DNA from: an uncultured Lysobacterales bacterium
Lineage (GTDB): Bacteria; Pseudomonadota; Gammaproteobacteria; Xanthomonadales; SZUA-36
DNA length: 15,881 nt
Direction of reading: 5' to 3'
Assembly: GCA_937995275.1 (NCBI GenBank)
Contig: CALKKN010000036.1
Location: forward strand, 1-15,881
Positions 1 through 7,727 of this stretch are shown here, one piece after another (positions within the stretch are counted from its first letter, which is position 1; every line of letters begins with the position of its first letter). The translations under genes and the position numbers were made by a program. The notes under the pieces were generated by a model. The model worked only from the letters and a program-made list of their open reading frames with translations, did not search any database and was not told the origin of the DNA.

Positions 1-737
1 TAACGATTGAGCATGTCGATCATCTTGACGACCTTGGTATTGACCAGGGTGCACTCCTCTTCCGAACCGGGCAGGATGAGGAGATTCTCGCAATCGCTTA
101 TGTCGGGAATGAACTCCTCGCGCTGGGCCTCGAGGACGTGGCAGGTAATGCCTTCGGAATCGGTGACCGACAGAAACCAGCCGCCCGGCTTGCCGGCATT
201 GATGTTGCGGCTCTCCCGGACCCGTTCGCCGGCACACACCAGTTCGACGCGCACGTCGGGTTCCTCCCGCGTGGCCCCGATCCACTTCTTGTAGACCGTT
301 ATCGATGTGGCCGGGCTCCTGACCTGAACCTGGCAGAAGTTCGCATGGCCCGGCTGCACGCCCGAGAAGCGGCAGCCGTCCTCGGCGATGGCGGCCTCGC
401 TGCCGCCGTCGCCCCGGTACCGGACCTCCAGCCCGGGCGGAACGTCTGCCGAAACGGCGCAGGTCCAGATTGCCGCCGCCGGCACGCGCAGTTCAAAAAC
501 CTCGGTACCGTCCCGGGGCAGCCAGGCGCTCTGGACTGTCGACGAAGCGCTGTCGCCCGCGGACGAGCAGAGAACAGAGACCTGCAGGCCGTCCGCCGAG
601 CCCTCGCCGAGTCGCGCGTCGACGGTGAAGCTGGCCGGTTCGTCGGCGCCCAACCCGCCCGCTCCAGCCATCAACAAGGCCCCTGCCAACGCCCGCAGGA
701 TGGAGAGAAAGCGTAATTTGGCGACGAGAGGGTTCAT
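1..737 (-). CDS. Secreted cysteine-patterned repeat protein, 3' end outside window
   Basis: This is an open reading frame of 245 codons with no stop, running off the left edge. The ATG at 737-735 is followed by a basic start and a hydrophobic stretch (about residues 9-30), which reads as a signal peptide ending near GLGADEP. Two beta-rich repeats follow (about 35-135 and 136-240). Each has a Val-x-Cys early on and a late Cys; the second ends in a Cys-x-Leu-Val-Asn-Thr motif. The last visible residues are KMIDMLNR, and the next codon begins TA, so it is Tyr or a stop. The neighbouring paralogue has the same Cys-x-x-x-Asn-Thr-Val motif directly before an IPTL-type sorting tail, so I infer a membrane tail just outside the window. 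It is probably exported and surface-associated. No enzymatic motif is seen. The ribosome binding site is weak, so the exact start is less sure than the frame. Confidence 0.8.
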   Translation of the reverse strand, partial: MNPLVAKLRFLSILRALAGALLMAGAGGLGADEPASFTVDARLGEGSADGLQVSVLCSSAGDSASSTVQSAWLPRDGTEVFELRVPAAAIWTCAVSADVPPGLEVRYRGDGGSEAAIAEDGCRFSGVQPGHANFCQVQVRSPATSITVYKKWIGATREEPDVRVELVCAGERVRESRNINAGKPGGWFLSVTDSEGITCHVLEAQREEFIPDISDCENLLILPGSEEECTLVNTKVVKMIDMLNR

Positions 738-812
738 GCAATAAAGAGGCTCGCAGCGTTTCCTGGCTGGGACAGCGGAAACCATAGCGCCAACGAGGAC
801 CCGACTCCAGTC

Positions 813-850
813 AAAAAAAATCCCCGCGGCGCATGCGCTGCCGCGGGGAT
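813..850 (-). terminator. Intrinsic terminator of the IPTL-tail protein gene
   Basis: A perfect 11-base-pair stem (820-830 with 840-850, ATCCCCGCGGC and its complement) encloses a 9-base loop. On the minus strand it is followed directly by eight T residues (813-820 read in reverse). It lies about 54 bases past the stop of the gene at 904-1704, in the right orientation to end it. It also separates that gene from the paralogue downstream, which would then need its own promoter. Confidence 0.92.
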
Positions 851-903
851 CTGTTTCTCGCTGTCTGTCAGCTTAATTCAGCGTGATCCGCTGAACCCCG
901 CTA

Positions 904-1704
904 TCAGACAAAGCGACGGAAGCCGACGTAGCCGACGCCCAGCATCAGCAGGGCCATGATGGCCAGGCCGTACTGGCTGAGGGTCGGGATACCCTCGAAG
1001 AACACCGTGTTGGTGAAATGGCAGGTGGCGCTTCCACCCGCACCCAGAGTCGACCCGCCACATCCGACCGAAGTCGACTCGACGCCGCTCTGGAGTATCG
1101 TCTCGGTGGCCGAGCAATCAGCCGATCCTCCCGTCACATCTACCGAAGCAACCAGCGTCTCGCCATCGCCCAGCGAGCCGGTCAAGTACCAGTAGCCGTC
1201 TTCTTCCCAGTCGTAACCGTCAATCATGCTGTCGCACTTGATAATGACACCGGCTTCTTCGATAACGACATCACCGCCGTCGTTAAAGACTTCCCAGTGC
1301 TTCATGACGGTGTAGGTGGCGTCATCGGCGCTGTTATAGATGAAACACTCCTCGCTCTGGCCGAGTTCGATCTCATCCCAGGCGCAGCCGTCACCGCCAT
1401 TCATCTCGGTGGTGTAGCCGGCCGGCGCACCGCTCTCGGTGACTTCGCACGACATCGAGCCGCTCTCAAAATCGGTGACGACAAAGGTGACGCCCTCATC
1501 GTCGCCGCCGGCGATCGTGAACGTCTGATCAAGAGGCAGGCCGGTGTTACAGGTCAGGGTGACATCAATCTCGAACGTGCTGCCATCACTGAATACCTTG
1601 GTGGTCTTGACCGTGAAGGCGTCTTCCTGAGCCTGTGCCATCAGGGCTCCGGCAGGAAGCAACAATCCCGCCATTACCAAAACAAAAGCGCGCTTAATAT
1701 TCAT
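904..1704 (-). CDS. Secreted repeat protein with IPTL-type C-terminal sorting domain
   Basis: The protein has 266 residues from the ATG at 1704-1702, chosen because GGAG lies 7 bases upstream and a clean signal peptide follows (MNIKRAFVLVM... ending near AQA, residue 24). An in-frame ATG ten codons earlier lacks these features. Two repeats of about 100 residues follow, each with paired cysteines and a closing Gly-Cys / Cys-x-x-x-Asn pattern; the whole is strongly acidic. The C-terminus has FEGIPTLSQYG, then a hydrophobic helix and a final RRFV, which is the tripartite IPTL-CTERM sorting signal (motif, membrane helix, basic end). In known families such tails are recognised by a membrane sorting or processing system in organisms that make extracellular polymer. 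The function of the repeats is unknown; a surface or matrix structural role is inferred. Its codons look less GC-rich than those of the genes to its right. Confidence 0.87.
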   Translation of the reverse strand: MNIKRAFVLVMAGLLLPAGALMAQAQEDAFTVKTTKVFSDGSTFEIDVTLTCNTGLPLDQTFTIAGGDDEGVTFVVTDFESGSMSCEVTESGAPAGYTTEMNGGDGCAWDEIELGQSEECFIYNSADDATYTVMKHWEVFNDGGDVVIEEAGVIIKCDSMIDGYDWEEDGYWYLTGSLGDGETLVASVDVTGGSADCSATETILQSGVESTSVGCGGSTLGAGGSATCHFTNTVFFEGIPTLSQYGLAIMALLMLGVGYVGFRRFV

Positions 1705-1809
1705 TAGTTTCTCCATTTTGGGGTTTATGGGCAATTCATCATTTTCGTCGAACTGCCATCACTCCAGTTAATTAAGTTCAGCGGAAGACTGTACACATCC
1801 ACCGTCAAA

Positions 1810-1821
1810 CTCGCATGCGAG
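1810..1821. repeat. 12-base perfect palindrome
   Basis: CTCGCATGCGAG is a perfect inverted repeat located between the predicted promoter and the start codon of the repeat-protein gene, so it would lie in the messenger leader. It could be a regulator binding site, but a 12-base palindrome can occur by chance and no second copy was noticed nearby. Confidence 0.5.
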
Positions 1822-1883
1822 CAGGGGCGGTACAAACCGCGATATCTACGGCAGGGGCGCACGTCCCCACACCCGCGACGCCA

Positions 1884-1912
1884 ATTATCCCCGCACTGTC
1901 AATTTATGTCAA
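1884..1912 (-). promoter_or_regulatory. Predicted sigma-70 promoter for the repeat-protein gene
   Basis: On the minus strand a perfect -35 box TTGACA (1912-1907) is followed after exactly 17 bases by GATAAT (1889-1884), which matches 5 of 6 bases of the -10 consensus. A second TTGACA overlaps the spacer as part of a 10-base-spaced direct repeat of AATTGACA, and it has no suitably placed -10 box. The start of transcription would be near 1877, giving a leader of about 170 bases before the ATG at 1704. Confidence 0.6.
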
Positions 1913-2072
1913 TTCATTTTTGGTTTTTCCGTGTTTCCAGGCGGACCGGGTGCCTCGGCGGCGCGCTCAAGAATTTATTCACGAAATCATAAAGGTAGCG
2001 GCCCTGGCCTGGCTGAACACCGGGCGGGATTGCGCCAGGTCAAAATTGGCGCGCATCGCAGCCTGATCTGGA

Positions 2073-3446
2073 TCAGCTACTTTCGTCCGCGGCGCCGGGT
2101 TCGTCGGCTGCGGCCGTGTCGCCGGATTCGCTGCCGTCGCCCTCGCCCGCACCGCGGGCCAACATCGCCGGTTCGATGCGCTTCGTATGGCGCGCGCCCA
2201 GTTCGCGCAGCAATTCCGCCTGGCGCAGCAGGTTCCCGGCGCCGGTGGAAAGCTGTCCCAGCGCGGCATCGTACGATTGCCGCGCCTGCTGCAGGCGGTC
2301 GCCGACCTGCTTCAGATTGTCGACGAATCCGGCAAACTTGTCGTACAGCAGGCCGGCCCGGCCGGCGATTTCCTGGGCGTTGCGGTTCTGCTTGTGCACC
2401 GCCCAGACCGAACCCACGGTGCGCATCGTGGCCAGGAAGTTGGTCGGGGAAAGGAGCGCTACCTTGTGGCTCAAGGCGAACTCGGCCAGTTCAGGATCGG
2501 CCTGCAAGGCCCCGATCAGGGCGGCTTCGATGGGCACGAACATCAGGACGAAGTCCAGCGAGTTCAGCTCCGGTATCTCGGCATAACGTCTCTCGCCCAG
2601 GCCCTTCACATGTTGCCGGAGCGACTGCACGTGCTCGGCCAGCGCCGCCGCGCGGGCCTCGTCGTCCTCCGCCGCCTGCAGGCGGGTCCAGGCCACCAGG
2701 GACACCTTCGAGTCGAGCACGATGGACTTCCCTTCCGGCAGGTGCAGCACCAGGTCCGGCTGCACCCGCTGGCCGCCTTCGGTCGTGACGGAATATTGCG
2801 TCGAATACTCGCGGCCCTTTTCCAGGCCGGAAATCTCCAGCAGGCGTTCGAGTTGCTGCTCGCCCCAGTTGCCCTGGGCCTTGACGTTGACGGTCAGCGC
2901 CCGCGACAGGTTGGTGGCGTCTTCGTGCAGGCGTTCGTTCAGTTTCTCCAGGTCGACGATCTTGGCCTTCATGACCCGGTGCTGGGCGGTTTCCTCGCGG
3001 TGTGCGTTTTCGACCGTGCTGCGGAACTCGTTCAGTTTTTCGCCGAGTGGTTTCAGGATGCTGTCGATCTGCTTGCTGTTGAGGTCGGACAGCTTCTGCG
3101 ACCGCTCTTCGAAGATCTTTGCCGCCAGCCGCTCGAAATTGTCGGCCAGGCGCTTCTCCGCCTCCTCGAGCTTGTCGATCTGCTCGCGGTAATGCTGCTC
3201 GCGGTCGGCGAGACGGGTTTCCAGCACGGCCCGCTCCTGCTCGGCCGCGCCGAGGGCCGCCCGGGATTCCTCCAGCCGCGCGGTCAAAGCGTCGATTTCG
3301 GGCCGAAGCGCCTCGCGCTGCTGCCGCGCGCTGCGGCGGGATGCCGCCCACGCGGCGGCCACCGCCAGCAACAGGCCCACCAGCAGGCCGATGACCAACG
3401 CGGTCTGCGGGCTGTCGACGCCCTGTCGGATCAACCATTCATTCAT
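2073..3446 (-). CDS. rmuC: RmuC family DNA recombination protein
   Basis: The protein has 457 residues, the usual length for the family. An N-terminal membrane helix (about 14-35) is followed by a long coiled coil (about 36-190, rich in Glu, Arg, Leu and Ala). The RmuC domain comes next, with the GNWGEQQLERLLE block and the QPDLVLHLP...IVLDSKVSL block that carries the acidic/lysine residues of a nuclease-like fold. The tail is low-complexity and rich in Gly, Asp and Ala. RmuC limits recombination at inverted repeats in E. coli; a restriction-endonuclease-like catalytic role is proposed for the family. The ATG at 3446-3444 lies inside the end of mazG (8-base overlap), so the two genes are probably translated together from one message. 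Confidence 0.95.
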   Translation of the reverse strand: MNEWLIRQGVDSPQTALVIGLLVGLLLAVAAAWAASRRSARQQREALRPEIDALTARLEESRAALGAAEQERAVLETRLADREQHYREQIDKLEEAEKRLADNFERLAAKIFEERSQKLSDLNSKQIDSILKPLGEKLNEFRSTVENAHREETAQHRVMKAKIVDLEKLNERLHEDATNLSRALTVNVKAQGNWGEQQLERLLEISGLEKGREYSTQYSVTTEGGQRVQPDLVLHLPEGKSIVLDSKVSLVAWTRLQAAEDDEARAAALAEHVQSLRQHVKGLGERRYAEIPELNSLDFVLMFVPIEAALIGALQADPELAEFALSHKVALLSPTNFLATMRTVGSVWAVHKQNRNAQEIAGRAGLLYDKFAGFVDNLKQVGDRLQQARQSYDAALGQLSTGAGNLLRQAELLRELGARHTKRIEPAMLARGAGEGDGSESGDTAAADEPGAADESS

Positions 3447-4248
3447 CGCTTTCCTGCTTCCTGTACCGCGACTTGGCCTGCTGCCACAGCGCTTCCATCT
3501 CGTCCAGGCTCATCGCTTCGAGCGCCGCGCGGCTGCCGGCGGCCTCCTCGATGGCCCGGAACCGCAGTTCGAATTTCGCGTTGGCGCGCCGCAGGGACCG
3601 GGCGGGATCGATATCCAGCTGCCGCGCCAGGTTGGTCACGACGAACAGCAGATCGCCCAACTCCTCCTCCGTCTCCTCGACATTACCGGATCGCATGGCC
3701 TCGTGCATTTCTTGCAGCTCCTCGTCCAGCTTGCCCAGAACGGGCTCCGGCGAACGCCAGTCGAAACCGACCCGCGCCGCCCGCTTCTGCAGCTTGACCG
3801 CCCGCTGCAGCTCGGCCATGCCCCGCGGGACGCCGTCAAGCAGGCTGTCGTGCCCGCCCCGGGCTTCGCGTTCGCGCTCCTTGACCGTCTCCCAGGCTTC
3901 GGCCTGCACGCTCGCGTCGGCCACGGTTGCCTCGCCGAACACGTGCGGGTGGCGGCGAACCATCTTGTCGCAGACCGCGGCGACCACGTCGCCGAAGTCG
4001 AACGCGCCTTCCTCCTCCGCCATGCGGGCGTGGAAGACCACCTGGAAGAGCAGGTCCCCCAGTTCGTCCCTGAGCTCCGGCATGCTCCCGTGCTGAATGG
4101 CGTCCGCGACCTCGTACGCCTCCTCGATGGTGTACGGGGCAATCGTCGCAAAATCCTGCTCCACGTCCCAGGGACAGCCGGATTCGGGGTCGCGCAGCTT
4201 GGCCATGATCTCAAGCAGGCGCTCGATGTCTGTTCTCGAACTTGCCAT
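3439..4248 (-). CDS. mazG: Nucleoside triphosphate pyrophosphohydrolase MazG
   Basis: The 269-residue protein hydrolyses nucleoside triphosphates to monophosphates and pyrophosphate; in E. coli it cleans the nucleotide pool and lowers ppGpp. Both MazG repeats are present. The first has GCPWD (24-28), TIEEAYEV (E42, E43, E46 and D49 as magnesium ligands) and ELGDLLFQVVFHARM. The second has KLDEELQEM and EEELGDLLFVVTNLAR. The ATG at 4248-4246 follows GGAGG closely, and the start RLLEIMAKLRDP is the family's normal N-terminus. Its stop overlaps the rmuC start. About 100 bases separate it from the kinase gene upstream on the same strand, so it may sit at the end of that transcript or have its own promoter. 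Confidence 0.96.
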   Translation of the reverse strand: MASSRTDIERLLEIMAKLRDPESGCPWDVEQDFATIAPYTIEEAYEVADAIQHGSMPELRDELGDLLFQVVFHARMAEEEGAFDFGDVVAAVCDKMVRRHPHVFGEATVADASVQAEAWETVKEREREARGGHDSLLDGVPRGMAELQRAVKLQKRAARVGFDWRSPEPVLGKLDEELQEMHEAMRSGNVEETEEELGDLLFVVTNLARQLDIDPARSLRRANAKFELRFRAIEEAAGSRAALEAMSLDEMEALWQQAKSRYRKQESDE

Positions 4249-4351
4249 GATCCTCCATTCTATCGACCGCGGACTATTACAGTACGGGTCGAAGGTGCCT
4301 CATCCGGTGGCACCTGTCTTAACCGGGGTGCCGGGTGCCCCCCGCGGCGTG

Positions 4352-5698
4352 TCAGCCCGGCGGAAACTTGACGCGGATCAGGGCGCCGCCCAACTCGCTG
4401 TGCCCGATGTCCACGGTGCCACCATAGGCCGAGACGAGTTCCAGGACAATGGCAAGACCCAGCCCATGGCCCTCGACGCGCTCGTCGCCCCGCGTGCCCC
4501 GTTGCAGCAGCCGGTCCCAGTGGCGCTCGTCGATGCCCGGCCCGTCGTCCTCGAAGGTCAGCCAGAGCCCGGGCCGCACCCGGCCCGGCCCGAGCGTTCC
4601 GCCCGCGACCCGTACCTGGCCCTGTCCATACTTGAAGGCGTTGTCGAGCAGGTTGCCCATCAGTTCCAGCAGATCGCGCCGCTCGCCGTAAAACGCCAGG
4701 TCGTCCTCGATTATCGCGGTGGCCTTTATCATTCCCTGAGAATGGACTTTCCGCAGCGAGTCGAGCACCCGCTGCAGTTGCGGGGCAACGGGCACCGGTT
4801 CGGGCAGCGAGCGCCGCGCCGACGAACCGGCGCGCTCCAGCCGGGTAGCGATCAGCCGTTTCATCTCGTCCACCGCGTTCTGCATGGAGGACTCGGCAGC
4901 GCCCGCGTGCAGCGGCAAACCGGCCTGGATAACCGCCAGCGGCGTTTTCAGGCTGTGCGCCAGGGAATCCAGCGCATTGCGGATTCGCTGCTGGTTGGAT
5001 TGTTCGGTGTCCAGCAGGCGGTTGACGTTGCGCACCAGCGGCTCGAGTTCCCGCGGATAATTCCCGCCCAACCGCTCGGCGCGACCCGATTCGACCTCGG
5101 CGACGTCCTGCGCCACCCGGCCCAGCGGCCGAAAGACTAATACCAGGAACACGACCTGCGCGATCACCAGCAGAGCGCCGGCCGCCCCCAGGGAACGCCA
5201 CAGGCCGAGGCGAAACGCGCTGGTCTGTTGCTCGAGTTCGGCGGAATCGACCAGCACGCTGACGGTAAAAGGTTCGATACGCCCGTCGGCCAGTTGCCAG
5301 CCGATGCCGTACCTGAGCACATAGAAGTCGGCGCGTTCCGCCGGCTCCTCGAACTCCATGCTGCCCGCGACCAGGGGGCCGGGGATAGTCAGCCGCAGCC
5401 CGAGCGCGGACCGCGATTGCCACCGTTGATCGCGGCCTTCAACGTCGACGTAGACCCCCGAGCCGGGCTGCAACAGGCGGGGATCGGCGAAGTCCTCCTC
5501 GATCGACAGGCGCCCGTCGCTACCGACCTCCATGGCGGCCAGCACCAGGTAGACATAAGACTCCATGCGAGCCTCCAGCGCCGATACCGCCCCGCGATGA
5601 TTCGCCGCATTGAGCGCCGCACCGACGACGCCGAGTGCGATGACCAGCACCGCCGTCGCGCTGAGTATCAGCCGCCTACGGAGAGATGTCGAGCGCAA
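4352..5698 (-). CDS. phoQ: PhoQ-type sensor histidine kinase
   Basis: A 448-residue inner-membrane kinase that should phosphorylate the regulator encoded just upstream. Visible parts: TM helix 1 (about 11-29), a periplasmic sensor region (about 30-170), TM helix 2 (about 180-200) leading into RPLGRVA of the HAMP-like linker, an H-box SLAHSLKTPLAV with His248, an N-box LLDNAFKY (Asn353), DDGPGI, and the GHGLGL lid motif. The sensor contains DPRLLQP.SGVYVDV, a pattern of PhoQ-type sensors in Xanthomonas-like bacteria. The start is TTG at 5698-5696, preceded by AGAGGA; no ATG or GTG lies before the first membrane helix, so an upstream or later start is unlikely. It overlaps the end of the regulator gene by 23 bases. 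The signal (divalent cations, cationic peptides, pH) cannot be read from sequence. Confidence 0.93.
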   Translation of the reverse strand: MRSTSLRRRLILSATAVLVIALGVVGAALNAANHRGAVSALEARMESYVYLVLAAMEVGSDGRLSIEEDFADPRLLQPGSGVYVDVEGRDQRWQSRSALGLRLTIPGPLVAGSMEFEEPAERADFYVLRYGIGWQLADGRIEPFTVSVLVDSAELEQQTSAFRLGLWRSLGAAGALLVIAQVVFLVLVFRPLGRVAQDVAEVESGRAERLGGNYPRELEPLVRNVNRLLDTEQSNQQRIRNALDSLAHSLKTPLAVIQAGLPLHAGAAESSMQNAVDEMKRLIATRLERAGSSARRSLPEPVPVAPQLQRVLDSLRKVHSQGMIKATAIIEDDLAFYGERRDLLELMGNLLDNAFKYGQGQVRVAGGTLGPGRVRPGLWLTFEDDGPGIDERHWDRLLQRGTRGDERVEGHGLGLAIVLELVSAYGGTVDIGHSELGGALIRVKFPPG

Positions 5699-6356
5699 GC
5701 CGGTATCCTCTGCCCCGGAGCGTCTCGATCGGATTCAGCGTGCCGTCGGGGTCCAGTTTGCGGCGCAGGCGGCCGATGAAGACCTCGATGACGTTGCTGT
5801 CCCGGTCGGCGTCCTCCTCGTAGATGTGCTCGGACAGGTCGGTCTTGGTCACCACCTCGCCCGGATGCATGACCAGGTACTGCAGTACCTTGTATTCGTA
5901 GGTGGTCAGATCGATCTCGTCCGGCCCGCGAAACACGCGCTGGGCGGAGAGATCGACCGTAAAAGGACCCAGTTCCACGCGCGGACGGGCGTGCCCCCCC
6001 GCGCGGCGCAGCAGCGCGTTGATGCGGGCCATGAGTTCCCCGGTGTGGAACGGCTTGGTCAGGTAGTCGTCGGCGCCGGCTTCCAGGCCCTCGACCTTGT
6101 CCTGCCATTCCGAGCGCGCGGTAAGCACCAGGATCGGAAAAGCCCGGCCCCGGCTGCGCAACCGGCGGATGACCTCCAGCCCCGGCAATTCCGGAAGCCC
6201 CAGATCGATGATGGCCAGGTCGATGGGGAACTCCTCGCCGACGTACAGCCCCTCGACGCCATCGGTCGACACATCGACCGCGTACCCCGAGTCGCGCAAT
6301 TGCCGGCCCAGGGTCTCCACCAGGCGGGGGTCGTCCTCGATCAGCAGAACGCGCAC
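5676..6356 (-). CDS. phoP: PhoP-type OmpR-family response regulator
   Basis: A 226-residue two-domain regulator. The receiver domain (1-115) has the acidic pocket E7-D8-D9, phospho-acceptor Asp51 in IIDLGLP, switch Thr79 and Lys101 in KPF. The winged-helix domain (about 125-222) ends in the typical IGRLRRKL and TLRGRGYRL blocks. The start is GTG at 6356-6354 with a strong GGGAGGGG upstream; the following VLLIEDD is the standard beginning of the family. It sits between a small secreted protein (16 bases away) and its kinase (overlapping), so the three form one transcript. The PhoP assignment, as opposed to another OmpR-type regulator, rests on the PhoQ-like partner. Confidence 0.94.
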   Translation of the reverse strand: MRVLLIEDDPRLVETLGRQLRDSGYAVDVSTDGVEGLYVGEEFPIDLAIIDLGLPELPGLEVIRRLRSRGRAFPILVLTARSEWQDKVEGLEAGADDYLTKPFHTGELMARINALLRRAGGHARPRVELGPFTVDLSAQRVFRGPDEIDLTTYEYKVLQYLVMHPGEVVTKTDLSEHIYEEDADRDSNVIEVFIGRLRRKLDPDGTLNPIETLRGRGYRLALDISP

Positions 6357-6372
6357 GCCGGCCCCCTCCCGC

Positions 6373-6606
6373 TCAGCGCTCGCGCACCGGGATGCGCACG
6401 ACCTTCACCACGCCGTCCTTGGTCAGCAGCTTGATCACGTGCACCCTGCGATCGCCTTCCTGGACCGTGTGCGCCGACAGCACCTTGGCGTCGTGTTGCC
6501 TGGCTGCCTGCCGGGCCGCCTCATCGAGGGTCTGGCCCCAGGCGGCCGCGGACGCGGCCAGGGCAATACATGCCGCCAGCAGCGCCGTCGTCAACCTGTT
6601 TCTCAT
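6373..6606 (-). CDS. Small secreted protein encoded ahead of phoPQ
   Basis: The product has 77 residues from the ATG at 6606-6604, which follows GAAGGGG by 5 bases. A start nine codons earlier would spoil the signal peptide. A signal peptide (residues 1-24, MRNRLTTALLAACIALAASA then AWG) leads to a mature domain of about 50 residues with an alpha helix (LDEAARQAARQ), a strand KVLSAHTVQ and a basic strand pair VHVIKLLTKDGVVKVVRIPV. The helix-strand-strand layout is like half of a PepSY domain, and similar small periplasmic proteins are encoded next to PhoPQ-type pairs in related bacteria. By position it may modulate the kinase sensor in the periplasm; that role is inference. Confidence 0.82.
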   Translation of the reverse strand: MRNRLTTALLAACIALAASAAAWGQTLDEAARQAARQHDAKVLSAHTVQEGDRRVHVIKLLTKDGVVKVVRIPVRER

Positions 6607-6710
6607 GGCCACCCCTTCATCGAAGATTCCCATTCCGGGTTGAACTCATTCTAGTGTACCGCCCTGAACCCCTGCTGAATCGATAAATGAGTCTCGCTTG
6701 CCGCCCCCGC

Positions 6711-7727
6711 TCAGGCGGCATTCTGCCCCGCCGATGGCGGCTGCATCCGTGCCAATGCATGCTTTAGAAGGTCACCGTTGTCAGGTTCCAGGTGGGCGTG
6801 TTGGCTGATGTAGCGCCGCCATCGCCGGGCGCCCGGCTGCCCGGCGAACAGGCCGAGCACGTGGCGGGAAACGTGTTTGACCGGCACGCCGTTGGCGACC
6901 TGGCGGTGGAGATACGCGGTCAGCGCCTCGACGGCATCGGTGCGGCTGGCCACGCCCGAATGTCCGAAAATGAGCCGCTGCAGGCCCGCCAGCAGCCAGG
7001 GGTCGTGGTAGGCCGCGCGCCCCAGCATGACGCCGTCCACCCCCAGCAAGTGGCGCTCGACCTCCGGCGCACTGCCGATGCCGCCGTTGATCACCACCGT
7101 GAGCCCGGGATTTTCGGCCTTCAGGCGGTACGCCCATTCGTACCTCAGCTCGGGTACTTCCCGGTTCTCCTTCGGGCTCAACCCGGACAGCCACGCCTTG
7201 CGCGCGTGCACGATGAACACGTTGCAGCCCGACTCCGCCACCCGGCCGACGAACTCGCTGAACCACGCATAACTGTCGTGGCGGTCCACGCCCAGCCGGG
7301 TCTTGACGGTCACCGGGACATCCACCGCGTCGCGCATGGCGGCGACGCAGTCCCGCACCAGCCCGGGTTCGAGCATCAGGCAGGCCCCGAAGCGCCCGCG
7401 CTGGACGCGATCGGACGGGCAGCCCACGTTGAGGTTGATCTCGTCATACCCAAGGTCCGCGGCGATTCGGGCGCAGCGGGCCAGCTCGGCGGGGTCGCTG
7501 CCGCCGAGCTGCAGGGCCAGCGGATGCTCCTCGGGGTTGTATGCCAGCAACCGCCCACGATCGCCGTGCAGGACCGCCCCGGTGGTCACCATTTCCGTGT
7601 ACAGCAGCGCCGACGGCGCCAGCAACCGATGGAAGTATCGGCAATGCCGGTCCGTCCAATCCATCATCGGCGCAACGCACAGCCGGCGCTCGAGCGTTCG
7701 TTGCAGGAATTTTGATGTGTCGGCCAT
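6711..7727 (-). CDS. dusA: tRNA-dihydrouridine(20/20a) synthase DusA
   Basis: A 338-residue FMN enzyme that reduces uridines 20 and 20a in the D-loop of tRNAs with NADPH. It matches E. coli DusA throughout: VAPMMDWTDRHCR (18-30), YTEMVTTGA, LQLGGSDP, INLNVGCPSDRVQ with catalytic Cys103, the VKTRLGVD block, HARKAWLSGLSPKENRE (the DusA subfamily signature), INGGIG, MLGRAAYHDP, and GLFAGQPGARRWRRY in the C-terminal helical domain. The ATG at 7727-7725 gives a normal N-terminus; an in-frame ATG at 7769 would add 14 residues with no homology and would place the start inside the hairpin region. It is transcribed divergently from the exporter operon. A GC-rich hairpin overlaps its stop (6700-6719) but lacks a T-run. 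Confidence 0.95.
   Translation of the reverse strand: MADTSKFLQRTLERRLCVAPMMDWTDRHCRYFHRLLAPSALLYTEMVTTGAVLHGDRGRLLAYNPEEHPLALQLGGSDPAELARCARIAADLGYDEINLNVGCPSDRVQRGRFGACLMLEPGLVRDCVAAMRDAVDVPVTVKTRLGVDRHDSYAWFSEFVGRVAESGCNVFIVHARKAWLSGLSPKENREVPELRYEWAYRLKAENPGLTVVINGGIGSAPEVERHLLGVDGVMLGRAAYHDPWLLAGLQRLIFGHSGVASRTDAVEALTAYLHRQVANGVPVKHVSRHVLGLFAGQPGARRWRRYISQHAHLEPDNGDLLKHALARMQPPSAGQNAA

Larger units (their letters stand above)
1705..2072. other. Intergenic region, about 370 bases, no gene seen
   Basis: I found no convincing coding frame in this gap between the rmuC stop and the start of the repeat-protein gene. It is clearly more AT-rich than the flanks, especially at 1880-1990. It holds the predicted promoter (1884-1912), an exact palindrome (1810-1821), and a small hairpin 21 bases beyond the rmuC stop (GCGCCA 2032-2037 with TGGCGC 2047-2052). 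That hairpin has no T-run after it, so it is not a convincing terminator. If the promoter is right, the repeat-protein messenger has a leader of about 170 bases, which is long for a simple structural gene. Confidence 0.7.

Noticed and set aside
781..814. TTGACT (814-809) with TATGGT (786-781) as promoter of the first repeat protein
   Set aside because: The spacing is 22 bases, too long for a sigma-70 promoter, and the -35 box overlaps the T-run of the terminator.
1018..1707. Antisense open frame of 229 codons across the IPTL-protein gene
   Set aside because: The minus-strand frame has a ribosome binding site, signal peptide, sorting tail and terminator; the antisense frame has none of these.
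2187..3797. A long open frame (536 codons) on the plus strand opposite rmuC and mazG
   Set aside because: It is the mirror of GC-rich coding sequence: the minus-strand frames match RmuC and MazG along their whole length, and the plus-strand product matches no family and has skewed composition.
4293..4339. Three copies of GGTGCC and one GGCACC between mazG and the kinase gene
   Set aside because: They can form only a 6-base-pair stem with a 12-base loop and no T-run; too weak for a terminator and too short for a named repeat.
6630..6690. Possible PhoP box and promoter (GGTTCA repeat, TACACT) upstream of the phoPQ unit
   Set aside because: The half-sites are 10 bases apart where 11 is expected and the second matches poorly; no acceptable -35 box lies at the right distance.
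6700..6719. GCCGCC/GGCGGC hairpin overlapping the dusA stop as a terminator
   Set aside because: The stem is only 6 base pairs and no T-run follows on the minus strand.
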